55,947 bases of DNA, from positions 1 through 55,947 of the forward strand of contig PAKP01000059.1 in the NCBI GenBank assembly GCA_002706985.1, in the 5' to 3' direction. Below the pieces are notes generated by a model. The model ran no database searches. It was not told where the DNA came from and was given only the letters and a program-made list of their open reading frames with translations. The translations under genes and the position numbers were made by a program. Of this stretch, positions 17,831 through 26,750 are shown in pieces. Each line of letters starts with the position of its first letter. The first letter of the stretch is position 1. Source of the DNA: Sneathiella sp. GTDB taxonomy: Bacteria; Pseudomonadota; Alphaproteobacteria; Sneathiellales; Sneathiellaceae.

Positions 17831-18850
17831 ATGTCTGTAAAACCAGTGAAAACCGCGGAAGAAGTTTCTAGCATTGCCTTTGGATTCATGGCCTCCAAGG
17901 CGATGTTCGCCGGATTACATCTTGATGTTTTTACAAACCTCGCTGACGGGCCCAAATCATGCGAAAAGCTGTCGGAGGTGATCGGCGTGCCGCTCAACCG
18001 CATTGTCACGCTAATGACCGCGCTGAACGGTGTCGGGCTGGTGGAGAAGGACGACGACCTCTATGCGAATTCCCCGGGCGCCGAGGCTTTTCTCTCCCAC
18101 ACGTCAAAATACGACTTCGGGGATTATCTTCGCTATCAGATCGATCAGCAGATGTATCCCTTTCTCGGGCAGCTGAATGACGTTCTTGATGGGTCCTTGA
18201 ACTCGGATGCCGTCGATTCCTATCAGCACTGGATGTCGGACCCGGAACAGGCCGCCCTCTACTGCAACGCGCAGCATGCAGGGTCGCTCGGGCCGGGGCT
18301 TACCATTGCCCGCACTGTTGACCTTTCCGGTGCCACGTCCCTGCTCGATGTCGGCGGCGGGACCGGCGCCATGACCATTCGCCTGCTGGAGGCCAACCCG
18401 GAGCTGACCTCGACCATTATCGATTTTCCGAATGTCAGCGAGATCGGCTGGCGCTTCATCACCGATGCCGACATGACCAACCGCGTCCGTTATATCCCCT
18501 CCAACGCGCTGACCGTGGAATGGCCAACCGGGCAGGACGCGATCCTGATGTCCTATCTGTTCAGCGGTATTCCGGGTGGCGAAGTCCCGCGACTGGTGAA
18601 ATATGCCTATGACTGCCTGGCGCCGGGCGGAAGGATCATGGTCCATGATTTCATGGTCGAGGATGACCGCACCGGCCCCGTCATGGCCGCGCTCTGGCAG
18701 CTCCAGCATATGGCCTTCACCCCGGAGGCCCGCTCTGTCACGGCCGGCTGGCTGAAAGCGGAAATGAAGAAGGTTGGCTTTGTCGATATCCAGGACGAAC
18801 AGACAATCCCCGGCATGACCCACCTCGTCCACGCCTGCAAACCCGACTAG
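17831..18850 (+). CDS. SAM-dependent O-methyltransferase family protein
   Basis: This 339-residue protein has an N-terminal winged-helix dimerisation region (residues 10-95, with SKAMFAGLHLDVFTNLADGP) and a Rossmann methyltransferase domain. The SAM motif LLDVGGGTGAM is near residue 171-181, followed by an acidic IIDFP strand end and the late motif GGRIMVHDFMVEDD. This is the layout of plant-type and carotenoid O-methyltransferases (acetylserotonin/hydroxyneurosporene family). The substrate cannot be told. The AGGAG site is about 13 bases from the start, which is long. No partner biosynthetic gene is adjacent. Confidence 0.85.
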   Translation: MSVKPVKTAEEVSSIAFGFMASKAMFAGLHLDVFTNLADGPKSCEKLSEVIGVPLNRIVTLMTALNGVGLVEKDDDLYANSPGAEAFLSHTSKYDFGDYLRYQIDQQMYPFLGQLNDVLDGSLNSDAVDSYQHWMSDPEQAALYCNAQHAGSLGPGLTIARTVDLSGATSLLDVGGGTGAMTIRLLEANPELTSTIIDFPNVSEIGWRFITDADMTNRVRYIPSNALTVEWPTGQDAILMSYLFSGIPGGEVPRLVKYAYDCLAPGGRIMVHDFMVEDDRTGPVMAALWQLQHMAFTPEARSVTAGWLKAEMKKVGFVDIQDEQTIPGMTHLVHACKPD

Positions 18851-19006
18851 GGAGCATCTGGGACGGGCGGGTTTGCCCAATCATCAAATATCAGTAGAAT
18901 ATATTTATATCTATAAAATTATTCCGTTTAATTTTAAGATAAACGGCATGGGTTGTGCTGTGCTTTTGTAAAGAGCGAGAGTGATGTTTTGCGGATAAAA
19001 AGTGAT

Positions 19007-19396
19007 ATGAACGAATGGTTTACGCGTAGGTTAGAGAAAATATACCCGATGCTATTCATTCCGAAGACCGCATTCGTCGCGCTTGTTTTCACAACAGTTT
19101 TCTTCCCTATAATTGCCATATTTTTGGAATTTATCCCGCTGGTATTTGTTGGCCTCGGACTATGGATCTTTTTCTGCTTTTTCGTCTTTTTATATTCCTT
19201 GCTCTTCCTTCAAGGCTTTGTCTTCGACCGGCTTATCAAACCGGAAATCAGAAATTGGCCGGTTGAGGCGATTTGCTGGCTGGCCATCTTCGCGCTTTCA
19301 CTCGTTTCGACATTTATACTAGGGTTTTTACTTTTGATACTCGCTTTTGTCGGAATGGACATTGCCATGGACCTTACGGGCCAGACATTTAAGTAA
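19007..19396 (+). CDS. Hypothetical small membrane protein
   Basis: I do not recognise this protein of about 129 residues. A basic N-terminus (MNEWFTRRLEKIYP) is followed by strongly hydrophobic segments at about 16-38 and 41-66 and a pair around 81-115, so three or four membrane helices. The frame extends back to a TTG at 18953, but ATG 19007 is the better start; its ribosome site is weak. The gene and its flanks are AT-rich compared with the surrounding core genes. Confidence 0.6.
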   Translation: MNEWFTRRLEKIYPMLFIPKTAFVALVFTTVFFPIIAIFLEFIPLVFVGLGLWIFFCFFVFLYSLLFLQGFVFDRLIKPEIRNWPVEAICWLAIFALSLVSTFILGFLLLILAFVGMDIAMDLTGQTFK

Positions 19397-19549
19397 CTGT
19401 TGGCCCCTTCATCCTTCGGCAGATAATTTCAAACACGACTACATGTGTTGCAGAAGCGTGGGTTTTAATTTGATAGAATTATATCTATGATAAAAACAAC
19501 AAATGGTTTAATTTACGCAGCATTCTGGTGGCATGGATACAATTGAAAA

Positions 19550-19948
19550 ATGAGCCAATATAGGAACGAGTTGCTGCGAAACGCAGAGAGAATTACCCGG
19601 CTCCACCAGCGCATTAATGAAACTTTCCCGTTTCGCGGCGAGAATAACGAGAAGTTAAAAGAATGGGAGGAAGCGTGCAGAACCTTTCATCAAGAATATG
19701 ACAAGCTTGCATTTCCGGGTGGTCTCGAGGGGGCATATGAGCGTATCCTTGATGGAGATACGGACGCAATGGAAGCAGCGATTTGCTTTCTGGAATGCCG
19801 TCCCTATTTCTTCCGGTCCGGCTATATGTTCAAGGATATCCTACGAATAGCAAACCGCGCTCCGCTAACTCCAGACCAGAGAACGAGATACCAAAAAGTG
19901 CGCTCGGCCTTTGAAGCGTATAAGGCGTCGCGAACCGCAACCGAATAA
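19550..19948 (+). CDS. Hypothetical protein
   Basis: This 132-residue soluble protein is of unknown function. It is mostly helical and charged, with an aromatic, cysteine-bearing core (FLECRPYFFRSGYMFKDIL) followed by RAPLTPDQRTRYQKVR, which looks conserved. No signal peptide or membrane segment is seen, and no ribosome site precedes the ATG. It sits in an AT-rich patch with two other unknown genes. Confidence 0.6.
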   Translation: MSQYRNELLRNAERITRLHQRINETFPFRGENNEKLKEWEEACRTFHQEYDKLAFPGGLEGAYERILDGDTDAMEAAICFLECRPYFFRSGYMFKDILRIANRAPLTPDQRTRYQKVRSAFEAYKASRTATE

Positions 19949-20096
19949 AGAATTCGCTATATTTTGTTCATCAGAACAAAATTTTTGAAACGGGTCAATG
20001 ACACTATAGTGGCAAACAACATAGGATTTTTTACGTGTATTAATTTGCTTTCTAAATTCTTATTAGTAGAATTTATGCAATGTTAAAGGGTACAGC

Positions 20097-20786
20097 ATGG
20101 CATCTTATATGGATCACTTCTCACACATTGTCGAGGTGGATGAGAAACGGAAATGTATTGTCGTCCATCGGCAATTCGATGATGGTAAAAAAGACCTCTT
20201 GTTTGAGTTTTATCTCCCCTTGAAAACGGCCCGTGAGGAGAAAAAATGGTTCGACGAGTTGGTCGACAATTTTGGTTTGTCCATGCTTTGCGATATGCAT
20301 TTTGTGCGTGAATATATGGATTTAGCATCTTTGGGCGAGGAATCAGAATCAGACAGCGAAGAGAACGTCAAAAGTGATCTGGAGATACTGGAAGAAAATG
20401 AAGCCGATTTTCTTGCCGTGAATAAACTGATCGGCAATTGGATGGCATATATCACCTCCGAAGAAGACTCCCCTGCCAGAAAAAAATGTTCCTGGGCCCA
20501 TGAAAAACTGATGCGTCTGTGCAAAGATGATCCGTATGAAGGCCTCAGGATCGTCAGAGTAATGTGTACCCTGTTCGAAAAAGATGAAGCGCTGGTGAAA
20601 ATTGCGACAGGTCCTTTTGAGGATCTGCTAGTCCGGCATGGACGTGAAATCATCGATGGCTTGCGAAAATGGGCTCGGGAGGAATACAAATACATAAAGA
20701 TCCTCGCCACCGTCAGAAACAGCGGCATGGACGATGAGGTATGGGGCGTTTTAAAGCGTATTACCAACGGTATTGGTAGTTTATAG
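20097..20786 (+). CDS. Hypothetical protein with DUF6869-like C-terminal part
   Basis: This 229-residue soluble protein is acidic in the middle (EESESDSEENVKSDLEILEENEAD). From about residue 105, the pattern W..Y...., WAHEKLMRLCKDDPYEGLRIV, then ATGPFEDLLVRHGREIIDGL resembles, from memory, the DUF6869 family of short proteins with unknown function. The N-terminal 80 residues are unlike anything I know. AAGGG lies 6 bases before the start. Codon use and AT-richness differ from the flanking dusA gene, consistent with recent acquisition. Confidence 0.65.
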   Translation: MASYMDHFSHIVEVDEKRKCIVVHRQFDDGKKDLLFEFYLPLKTAREEKKWFDELVDNFGLSMLCDMHFVREYMDLASLGEESESDSEENVKSDLEILEENEADFLAVNKLIGNWMAYITSEEDSPARKKCSWAHEKLMRLCKDDPYEGLRIVRVMCTLFEKDEALVKIATGPFEDLLVRHGREIIDGLRKWAREEYKYIKILATVRNSGMDDEVWGVLKRITNGIGSL

Positions 20787-20857
20787 AGAGAGCATAATCG
20801 GCCATCACGCTCGCACAGGCACCATTTTTCCTTTTATCGTCCGGCCGTTTTCCTTAT

Positions 20858-21856
20858 ATGGGTGCTCAGGACTTAACCGAGGAACATGTGACCAAACTGA
20901 ACCGCACCATAAGCATTGCGCCGATGATGGACTGGACGGACCGGCATGACCGGTATTTCCTGCGCCTTATCTCCGCGCGCGCCCTGCTCTATACGGAGAT
21001 GGTGACGACGGGGGCGATCATCCATGGCGACGCCGAGAGGTTCCTGCGCTTTGATCCGGCGGAGCAGCCGCTGGCCCTGCAACTCGGCGGGAGCGATCCC
21101 GAAGCGCTCGCCCGCTGTTCGGAAATCGCGGAGGGTTATGGCTATCGGGAGATCAACCTCAATGTCGGCTGCCCGTCCGACCGGGTGCAGACCGGCCGCT
21201 TCGGGGCCTGCCTGATGGCGGAGCCGGAGACGGTTGCGGCCTGCATGGCGGCGATGAAGTCGGCCACCTCCCTCCCCGTCACCGTGAAGACGCGGATCGG
21301 CATCGACGATCTCGACAGTTATGACTATTTCAAATCCTTTATCGAGCGAGTGGCGCAGACGGGGGTCGGGACCTTCATCATCCATGCGCGAAAAGCCTGG
21401 CTGACCGGCCTCAGCCCCAAGGAGAACCGCACCATCCCGCCGCTCAACTATGACCGGGTCTATCAGCTTAAAAATGATTTCCCGGAGCTCGAGATCATTC
21501 TGAACGGCGGCATCACCACCTGCGAGGAGATAGATGCGCATCTTGAACAGGTCGATGGCGTGATGATCGGGCGGGAGGCCTATCAGAACCCTTATTTCCT
21601 TGCCGAGATCGACCGCCGCTATTATGGCGTTGAGGACAACGCACCGGAGCGGCGTGAGGTCGTCGAGGACATGCTCCCCTATATCGAGCGGGAAATGGCA
21701 AGAGGCTTTCCGCTGAAATCCATCCCCCGCCATATGCTCGGCCTGTTTCAGGGCCGCCCCGGCGCGCGCGCCTGGCGCCGCCATATCTCGGAAAACGCCC
21801 ATCTGAAAGACGCTAACCCCAGCCTGCTGACAGACGCCGCCGCCAAAACGCGTTAG
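20858..21856 (+). CDS. dusA: tRNA-dihydrouridine(20/20a) synthase DusA
   Basis: This FMN-dependent enzyme of 332 residues reduces uridine at positions 20/20a of tRNA D-loops. The family start [20 protein letters not shown] is followed by [14 protein letters not shown], the catalytic Cys105 in [18 protein letters not shown], and the FMN-phosphate loop [10 protein letters not shown] with [16 protein letters not shown] at 20888 with GAGGA just upstream is an alternative start that would remove 10 residues. Core genome content resumes here after the AT-rich patch. Confidence 0.95.
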   Translation: MGAQDLTEEHVTKLNRTISIAPMMDWTDRHDRYFLRLISARALLYTEMVTTGAIIHGDAERFLRFDPAEQPLALQLGGSDPEALARCSEIAEGYGYREINLNVGCPSDRVQTGRFGACLMAEPETVAACMAAMKSATSLPVTVKTRIGIDDLDSYDYFKSFIERVAQTGVGTFIIHARKAWLTGLSPKENRTIPPLNYDRVYQLKNDFPELEIILNGGITTCEEIDAHLEQVDGVMIGREAYQNPYFLAEIDRRYYGVEDNAPERREVVEDMLPYIEREMARGFPLKSIPRHMLGLFQGRPGARAWRRHISENAHLKDANPSLLTDAAAKTR

Positions 21857-21942
21857 GCCAACGCTGCGGCCTGAATGTGCCGGACTTACGAAATATTAGG
21901 TTTTCTTCCCCATAATTGAGCAAATTTCCGCCATTTGTTCAG

Positions 21943-22731
21943 ATGGGGACAGTTTTGGGCGTCATTTTAAAATTCAGGAAACGTAACTCTCAGCGTGACG
22001 GAAAGATCTCGACGTCATCCATGGTGGAATATTGCCTTCTCATCGCCCTTCTAATCGGAAGCGGAACTGCCATTGCCCTGATGCCCGGCACCTCTGTTGA
22101 CGCCGATTATCCCATGCTTCCGGAGGGTGGCGAGATCGTTGGACCGGCCGAAGTCATCGATGGCGACACAATCGCAATTTCCGGGCTGAAAATCCGTCTT
22201 CACGGCATCGACGCGCCGGAACGGGACCAAAGCTGTTTCACGGAAAACGGCACCGCCTATCCATGCGGCATTTCCGCCCACCGGGCGCTTGAAGAGCTGA
22301 TCGCGTCCCATGAGTTGCAATGCAAGGGCGATACGACGGACCGTTATGGCCGTCTGCTTGCCATCTGCTACAGGGGCGTTGAGGACGTCAATGCCGAGAT
22401 GGTCCGCTCCGGCTGGGCCGTCGCCTACCGCCGTTATTCAGAGGAATATGCCGCCGCCGAAAAGGGGGCTAAAGATGGCCATCATGGGCTCTGGCAGGGA
22501 TATTTTCAGATGCCCTGGAACTGGCGCAACGCACCCGAAACCCGAACTGCCAAGCGGAACACGCCCGACTGCAACATAAAGGGCAATATCAGCGGGAATG
22601 GCAAAATCTATCACACGCCGGAAAGCCTCTGGTACAGCCGGACCCGCGTAAACGAGCAAGCCGGGGAGCGCTGGTTCTGCTCCGAGAGCGAAGCCCTCGC
22701 GGCAGGCTGGCGCAGTCCCCGGTTCGACTGA
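21943..22731 (+). CDS. Thermonuclease-like (SNase domain) protein
   Basis: This protein of 262 residues (236 if it starts at ATG 22021) has an N-terminal hydrophobic signal or anchor (VEYCLLIALLIGSGTAIALM). A staphylococcal-nuclease-type OB fold follows: VIDGDTIAISGLKIRLHGIDAPE (Asp and Arg active-site region), then TDRYGRLLAIC and GWAVAYRRYSEEYAAAE. The catalytic Asp/Arg/Glu pattern seems present. The protein is probably exported or envelope-bound. The C-terminal 60 residues are Cys/Trp-rich (CNIKGNISGNGKIYH), as seen in excalibur-like nuclease relatives. No good ribosome site decides the start. Confidence 0.8.
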   Translation: MGTVLGVILKFRKRNSQRDGKISTSSMVEYCLLIALLIGSGTAIALMPGTSVDADYPMLPEGGEIVGPAEVIDGDTIAISGLKIRLHGIDAPERDQSCFTENGTAYPCGISAHRALEELIASHELQCKGDTTDRYGRLLAICYRGVEDVNAEMVRSGWAVAYRRYSEEYAAAEKGAKDGHHGLWQGYFQMPWNWRNAPETRTAKRNTPDCNIKGNISGNGKIYHTPESLWYSRTRVNEQAGERWFCSESEALAAGWRSPRFD

Positions 22732-22735
22732 TCAA

Positions 22736-23125
22736 TCAGCTTTTTTGACGCCAGCGGTCGATGCTGAGCGCTCCGGCCCCGTTGGCGACGAGGAACAACA
22801 GGCCGCCCGCAACAGCGATATTCTTCATGAGCAGGATCATCTGCATCTGGTCTTCAGGCTGCAGATGAAAGAGCAGCGCCGCGACAATACAGAAACCGGC
22901 AAGCAGGAAGGCGACGATGCGCGTCTGCCAGCCGAGAAGAATGGCAATACCGCCGCCAAGTTCCACGATGATCACCAGCGGCAGCAGGATTCCCGGTACG
23001 CCGACCGATTCCATATAGCCCTGTGTTCCCGCATAGCCGGAAATTTTTCCGGCCCCGGCGGGGATGAATAAAAGCGCCATAAATATGCGCCCGGCGAGAT
23101 CAAATAAAGGGTTCAGTTTTTCCAT
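22736..23125 (-). CDS. DoxX family membrane protein
   Basis: This protein of about 129 residues has four predicted membrane helices and the DoxX signature (LAGRIFMALLFIPAGAGKI, YMESVGVPGILLPLVIIVELGGG). DoxX proteins are small quinone- or thiosulfate-linked membrane proteins, and many act in redox stress. The start at 23125 is favoured by GGAG 9 bases upstream; in-frame ATGs at 23131 and 23149 are less well spaced. It diverges from a LysR regulator, its likely controller. Confidence 0.88.
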   Translation of the reverse strand: MEKLNPLFDLAGRIFMALLFIPAGAGKISGYAGTQGYMESVGVPGILLPLVIIVELGGGIAILLGWQTRIVAFLLAGFCIVAALLFHLQPEDQMQMILLMKNIAVAGGLLFLVANGAGALSIDRWRQKS

Positions 23126-23155
23126 TCTCATCAACTCCAACAAAGCCAAAGGATT

Positions 23156-23224
23156 ATTCGTCGAATATATGTCTGATAAATAGAATAAAAATTGAAATAA
23201 TTCGGCATTTATTGTCTAATAAAT
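23156..23224. promoter_or_regulatory. Inverted repeats in the DoxX/LysR divergent promoter
   Basis: Two palindromes are visible: ATTCG-T-CGAAT at 23156-23166 and ATTTATT-GTCT-AATAAAT at 23207-23224. The second ends 4 bases before the LysR start codon. Divergent LysR pairs usually carry one activation and one autorepression site, which is the pattern suggested here. Confidence 0.5.
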
Positions 23225-23228
23225 CGAC

Positions 23229-24122
23229 ATGCTGAATACAACACTCACCCAATGGCAAATTTTCAATGCCGTTATTGACCATGGCGGTTATCTGCCCGCG
23301 GCGGAGAAACTCAACCGCAGCCATTCCTCCCTGCACCATGCAATCCAGAAACTGCAGAAACAGCTTGGCGTCCCCCTCCTCACGGTCAGCGGCAAGCAGG
23401 TCCGCCTCACCCCGGTCGGAGAAGTAATGCGCCGCCGATCCCAACGGCTGATCAAGGATGCGGAGGAACTGGAGCAACTCGCCCGGACCGCACGGGAGGG
23501 ATGGGAGACGGAGATTACTGCGGCAGTGGAGGGGATCTATCCCCCGCTCCTGCTCTCCAACGTTCTGGGTCGCTTTCATGATCAGGGACAGGGCACCCGG
23601 CTCAAGATAGACAGCGTGATCCTGAACGGTGCGGTGGAGGCAATCACGAAGGCGACCGCTGATCTGGTGATCAGCCCGATTGTCCCGCAAGGATATCTCG
23701 GCTCTCCGTTGATGTCCGTGAAGATGGCGCCCTATGCCCATAAGCGGCATCCGCTGGTCACCGCAAAAGCGCCGATCGAGACGGGCGAGCTTCACCGTCA
23801 CTTACAGATCGTCATCAGCGACCGGACAACCCAGAAATTACCGACGGCCATTGGCTGGCTGAAATCGGAGCAACGCTGGACGGTGAGTGATTTTCATCAG
23901 GCGCGGGATATACTGCGGACGGGGCATGGCTTCTGCTGGCTGCCCAACCATATGATCGAGAATGATGTCAATTGCAGCGACCTGCGCCCACTGAACACCC
24001 GCGACAAGCTGGAACTGCTGGTCCCGTTGAGCCTTGTAATCCCGGCGCCGGAAAAACTCGGCCCCGCCGGACGTCTGCTGGCGGACCTGTTCCGCAAGAA
24101 TACAAAGCTGGACGGGCCCTAA
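23229..24122 (+). CDS. LysR family transcriptional regulator
   Basis: This 297-residue protein has an N-terminal winged helix-turn-helix (residues 5-62: QWQIFNAVIDHGGYLPAAEKLNRSHSSL and the LTPVGE end) and a periplasmic-binding-like effector domain. It is transcribed divergently from the DoxX gene, 103 bases away, so that gene is the likely target. No ribosome site precedes the ATG; an inverted repeat sits there instead. Its stop overlaps the stop of the converging AhpD-like gene. Confidence 0.9.
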   Translation: MLNTTLTQWQIFNAVIDHGGYLPAAEKLNRSHSSLHHAIQKLQKQLGVPLLTVSGKQVRLTPVGEVMRRRSQRLIKDAEELEQLARTAREGWETEITAAVEGIYPPLLLSNVLGRFHDQGQGTRLKIDSVILNGAVEAITKATADLVISPIVPQGYLGSPLMSVKMAPYAHKRHPLVTAKAPIETGELHRHLQIVISDRTTQKLPTAIGWLKSEQRWTVSDFHQARDILRTGHGFCWLPNHMIENDVNCSDLRPLNTRDKLELLVPLSLVIPAPEKLGPAGRLLADLFRKNTKLDGP

Positions 24123-24697
24123 CGCGCCTGGGAGTGATATTCCGGGTTCGGCATCATGTCGATGGCGGAGGCCATGCGGTTCGTCATGTTATAGAAGGAG
24201 GCCGTCGCCGAAATGTCCCAGATATCGCGGTCGGTCCAGCCCGCATCGCGGAGCGCCTGACGGTCGCTTTCCTCCATCTCGTTCGGGGTCTTGGTCAGCT
24301 TGTAGGCGAAATCGAGCATGGCCCGCTGTTTCGCCGAAATCTCCGCCGCGCGATAGTTCATGACCATCAGTTCCCCGAGGACAGGATCACCGGACAGCTC
24401 CCGCACCGCCGCGCCATGGGCGGTCAGGCAGTAAAAGCAGTTGTTCACGGAGGAGACCGCCACGGCGATCATTTCCCGCTCCAGCTTGGAGAGGCCACTC
24501 TCGCCGAGCATCAGTTCCCCATACATATCCGAAAAGGGGCGCAGCTTGGCGGCATCGAAGCTGTAGGCGGCCAGCACGTTCGGCACCATGCCAAGCTTCT
24601 CGTCACAAATGGCGAAATACTTGCGGGTCCCCTCGTCCAGGTCCTCGCGCGCGGGCACTTCTATATCAAGGGCATGAACATATTTCGGTTGGGACAT
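24119..24697 (-). CDS. AhpD-like peroxidase-related protein
   Basis: This 192-residue all-helical carboxymuconolactone decarboxylase/AhpD-type protein has the redox motif NCFYCLTAHG (CxxC with the following His). The C-terminal pattern (YKLTKTPNEM, DRQALRDAGWTDRDIWD, MTNRMASAIDMMPNPEYH) matches the uncharacterised peroxidase-related enzyme subfamily. It probably reduces peroxides with a thiol or lipoamide donor. It follows aroC on the same strand by 38 bases and converges on the LysR gene with overlapping stops. Confidence 0.88.
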   Translation of the reverse strand: MSQPKYVHALDIEVPAREDLDEGTRKYFAICDEKLGMVPNVLAAYSFDAAKLRPFSDMYGELMLGESGLSKLEREMIAVAVSSVNNCFYCLTAHGAAVRELSGDPVLGELMVMNYRAAEISAKQRAMLDFAYKLTKTPNEMEESDRQALRDAGWTDRDIWDISATASFYNMTNRMASAIDMMPNPEYHSQAR

Positions 24698-24735
24698 GGG
24701 GGCTCTCCTCTCGCTGGATGTTATTGTTTTTCAGT

Positions 24736-25809
24736 TTAACCGTTCTGGCCGCGTTGACGCAAAAGATGATCGGCAAGGACGCAGGCCATCATTGCCTCGC
24801 CAACCGGGACAGCACGGATGCCGACACAGGGGTCATGACGGCCCTTGGTCTGGATTTCCGTCTCGTTGCCCTCGGTATCGATAGTGTCGCGCGGCTTCAG
24901 GATGGAGGAGGTCGGCTTCACGGCGAACCTCAGGATAATATCCTGTCCCGATGAAATCCCGCCAAGGATGCCGCCCGCATGATTGCTCAGGAATCGGGGG
25001 AAGCCTTCATTCCCGGCCCGCATCTCATCCGCATTGCTCTCACCGGTCAACGCCGCGGCGGAAAAGCCGTCACCGATCTCAACGCCCTTCACCGCATTGA
25101 TTGTCATCATCGCCATGGCAAGATCGGAATCGAGCTTGCCGTAGACGGGCGCGCCGAGCCCGGCCGGCACGCCGGAGGCCACAACCTCGATCACTGCCCC
25201 GACAGAAGACCCGGCTTTACGGATCGCATCGAGATAGACTGTCCAGTCCTCGACGATGCCCGGATCGGGCGACCAGAAGGGATTGTTGTCAATCTCGGAG
25301 AAATCCGCGCGGGCGCGGTCGATCACCCGATCACCGATCTGGGTGAGATAGCCTTTGATCCTGATGTCCTCGCCCAGCACTTTTCGCGCAATACCGCCCG
25401 CCGCGACCCGCGCCGCCGTTTCCCGCGCGCTGGAGCGGCCACCGCCGCGATAATCGCGGATGCCGTATTTCGTATGATAGGTATAGTCCGCATGGCCGGG
25501 ACGGAACTTGTCCTTGATGTCGCCATAGTCCTTGGACCGCTGATCCACATTCTCGATCATCAGGCTGATCGGCGTGCCGGTCGTCTTCCCCTCGAACACG
25601 CCCGAAAGAATGCGGACGGCATCGGGTTCCTTGCGCTGGGTGGTGAAACGCGACTGGCCGGGCTTGCGCCGGTCCATCCAGTGTTGGAGTTCCGCCTCGC
25701 TCACCTCGATGAGCGGCGGGCATCCGTCAATGACGCAGCCGAGCGCGGGGCCATGGCTTTCCCCCCAGGTCGTCACCCGGAACAGGTGACCGAAACTATT
25801 GTGAGACAT
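24736..25809 (-). CDS. aroC: Chorismate synthase
   Basis: This 357-residue enzyme catalyses the last step of the shikimate pathway, EPSP to chorismate, using reduced FMN. The start [20 protein letters not shown] is followed by GCVIDGCPP, the basic active-site loop [37 protein letters not shown], and the late [16 protein letters not shown]. The length is standard. It lies 42 bases after fabI in the same run of minus-strand genes. Confidence 0.97.
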   Translation of the reverse strand: MSHNSFGHLFRVTTWGESHGPALGCVIDGCPPLIEVSEAELQHWMDRRKPGQSRFTTQRKEPDAVRILSGVFEGKTTGTPISLMIENVDQRSKDYGDIKDKFRPGHADYTYHTKYGIRDYRGGGRSSARETAARVAAGGIARKVLGEDIRIKGYLTQIGDRVIDRARADFSEIDNNPFWSPDPGIVEDWTVYLDAIRKAGSSVGAVIEVVASGVPAGLGAPVYGKLDSDLAMAMMTINAVKGVEIGDGFSAAALTGESNADEMRAGNEGFPRFLSNHAGGILGGISSGQDIILRFAVKPTSSILKPRDTIDTEGNETEIQTKGRHDPCVGIRAVPVGEAMMACVLADHLLRQRGQNG

Positions 25810-25851
25810 AAGGTCTTCCGTCTTAAAATTTTCTGCACCGCGACAATCGGC

Positions 25852-26661
25852 CTATTTGGTGATATCCGGCGCGTCTTCCGCCTTCATCCCGACAACATGA
25901 TACCCCGCATCCACATGATGGGTCTCCCCCGAAACCCCGGCGCCAAGATCGCTCAGCAGATAGAGCGCCGATCCACCGACATCTTCAATGGTCACATTGC
26001 GCTTGAGCGGCGCATTATATTCATTCCATTTCAGGATATAGCGAAAGTCACCGATACCGGACGCCGCAAGCGTCTTGATCGGTCCGGCAGACAGCGCATT
26101 GACGCGGATATTCTTCCGTCCCATTTCAACGGCAAGATATCGCGTCGCCGCCTCCAGCCCCGCCTTGGCAACTCCCATGACATTATAATGGGGAACAACA
26201 CGTTCCGCCCCGTAATAGGTCAGTGTCAACATGCTGCCGCCATCGTCCATCAGGGTGGAGGCGCGCTTGGCGAGGGCAATAAAGGAAAAACAGGAAATAT
26301 CCATGGTCATGGCGAAATTTTCGCGGGTCGTATCGGAGAAGTTACCACGCAGCTGTGTCTTGTCGGAAAAGCCGATGGCATGGACGAAATAGTCGATTTT
26401 GCCCCATTTCTCCTTGAGGGCCGCGAAAACCGAGTCCATGGAGGAATCGTCGGTAACATCACATTCCAGGACCGTGTCCGACCCCACACTTTCCGCTAGC
26501 GGCACCACCCGCTTACCGAGCGCTTCGCCCTGATAGGTAAAGGCGATTTCCGCCCCGTGCTCATGCAGTGTCTTGGCAATTCCCCAGGCCAGGGAATGAT
26601 TATTGGCGACCCCCATAATCAAACCCTTCTTACCGGCCATAAGCCCTTGCTGCTGCGTCAT
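25852..26661 (-). CDS. fabI: Enoyl-[acyl-carrier-protein] reductase FabI
   Basis: This NADH-dependent enzyme of about 269 residues does the last reduction of type II fatty acid synthesis. Diagnostic strings are GKKGLIMGVANNHSLAWGIA (the FabI-type nucleotide motif), the catalytic pair in YNVMGVAKAGLEA (Tyr-X6-Lys, unlike Tyr-X3-Lys in ordinary SDRs) and SAGPIKTLAASGI. The start at 26661 has GAGGGG about 7 bases upstream; the frame is open to 26706. It is the sort of FabI that is inhibited by triclosan. Confidence 0.96.
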   Translation of the reverse strand: MTQQQGLMAGKKGLIMGVANNHSLAWGIAKTLHEHGAEIAFTYQGEALGKRVVPLAESVGSDTVLECDVTDDSSMDSVFAALKEKWGKIDYFVHAIGFSDKTQLRGNFSDTTRENFAMTMDISCFSFIALAKRASTLMDDGGSMLTLTYYGAERVVPHYNVMGVAKAGLEAATRYLAVEMGRKNIRVNALSAGPIKTLAASGIGDFRYILKWNEYNAPLKRNVTIEDVGGSALYLLSDLGAGVSGETHHVDAGYHVVGMKAEDAPDITK

Positions 26662-26750
26662 ACTAGTCCCCTCGCTACTGTTCTCGTATTTAGGGTTGGA
26701 CCCCAACTGTCATTATCGTTTTATCCCGCTTGTGAAAAGCAGTCAAAAGA

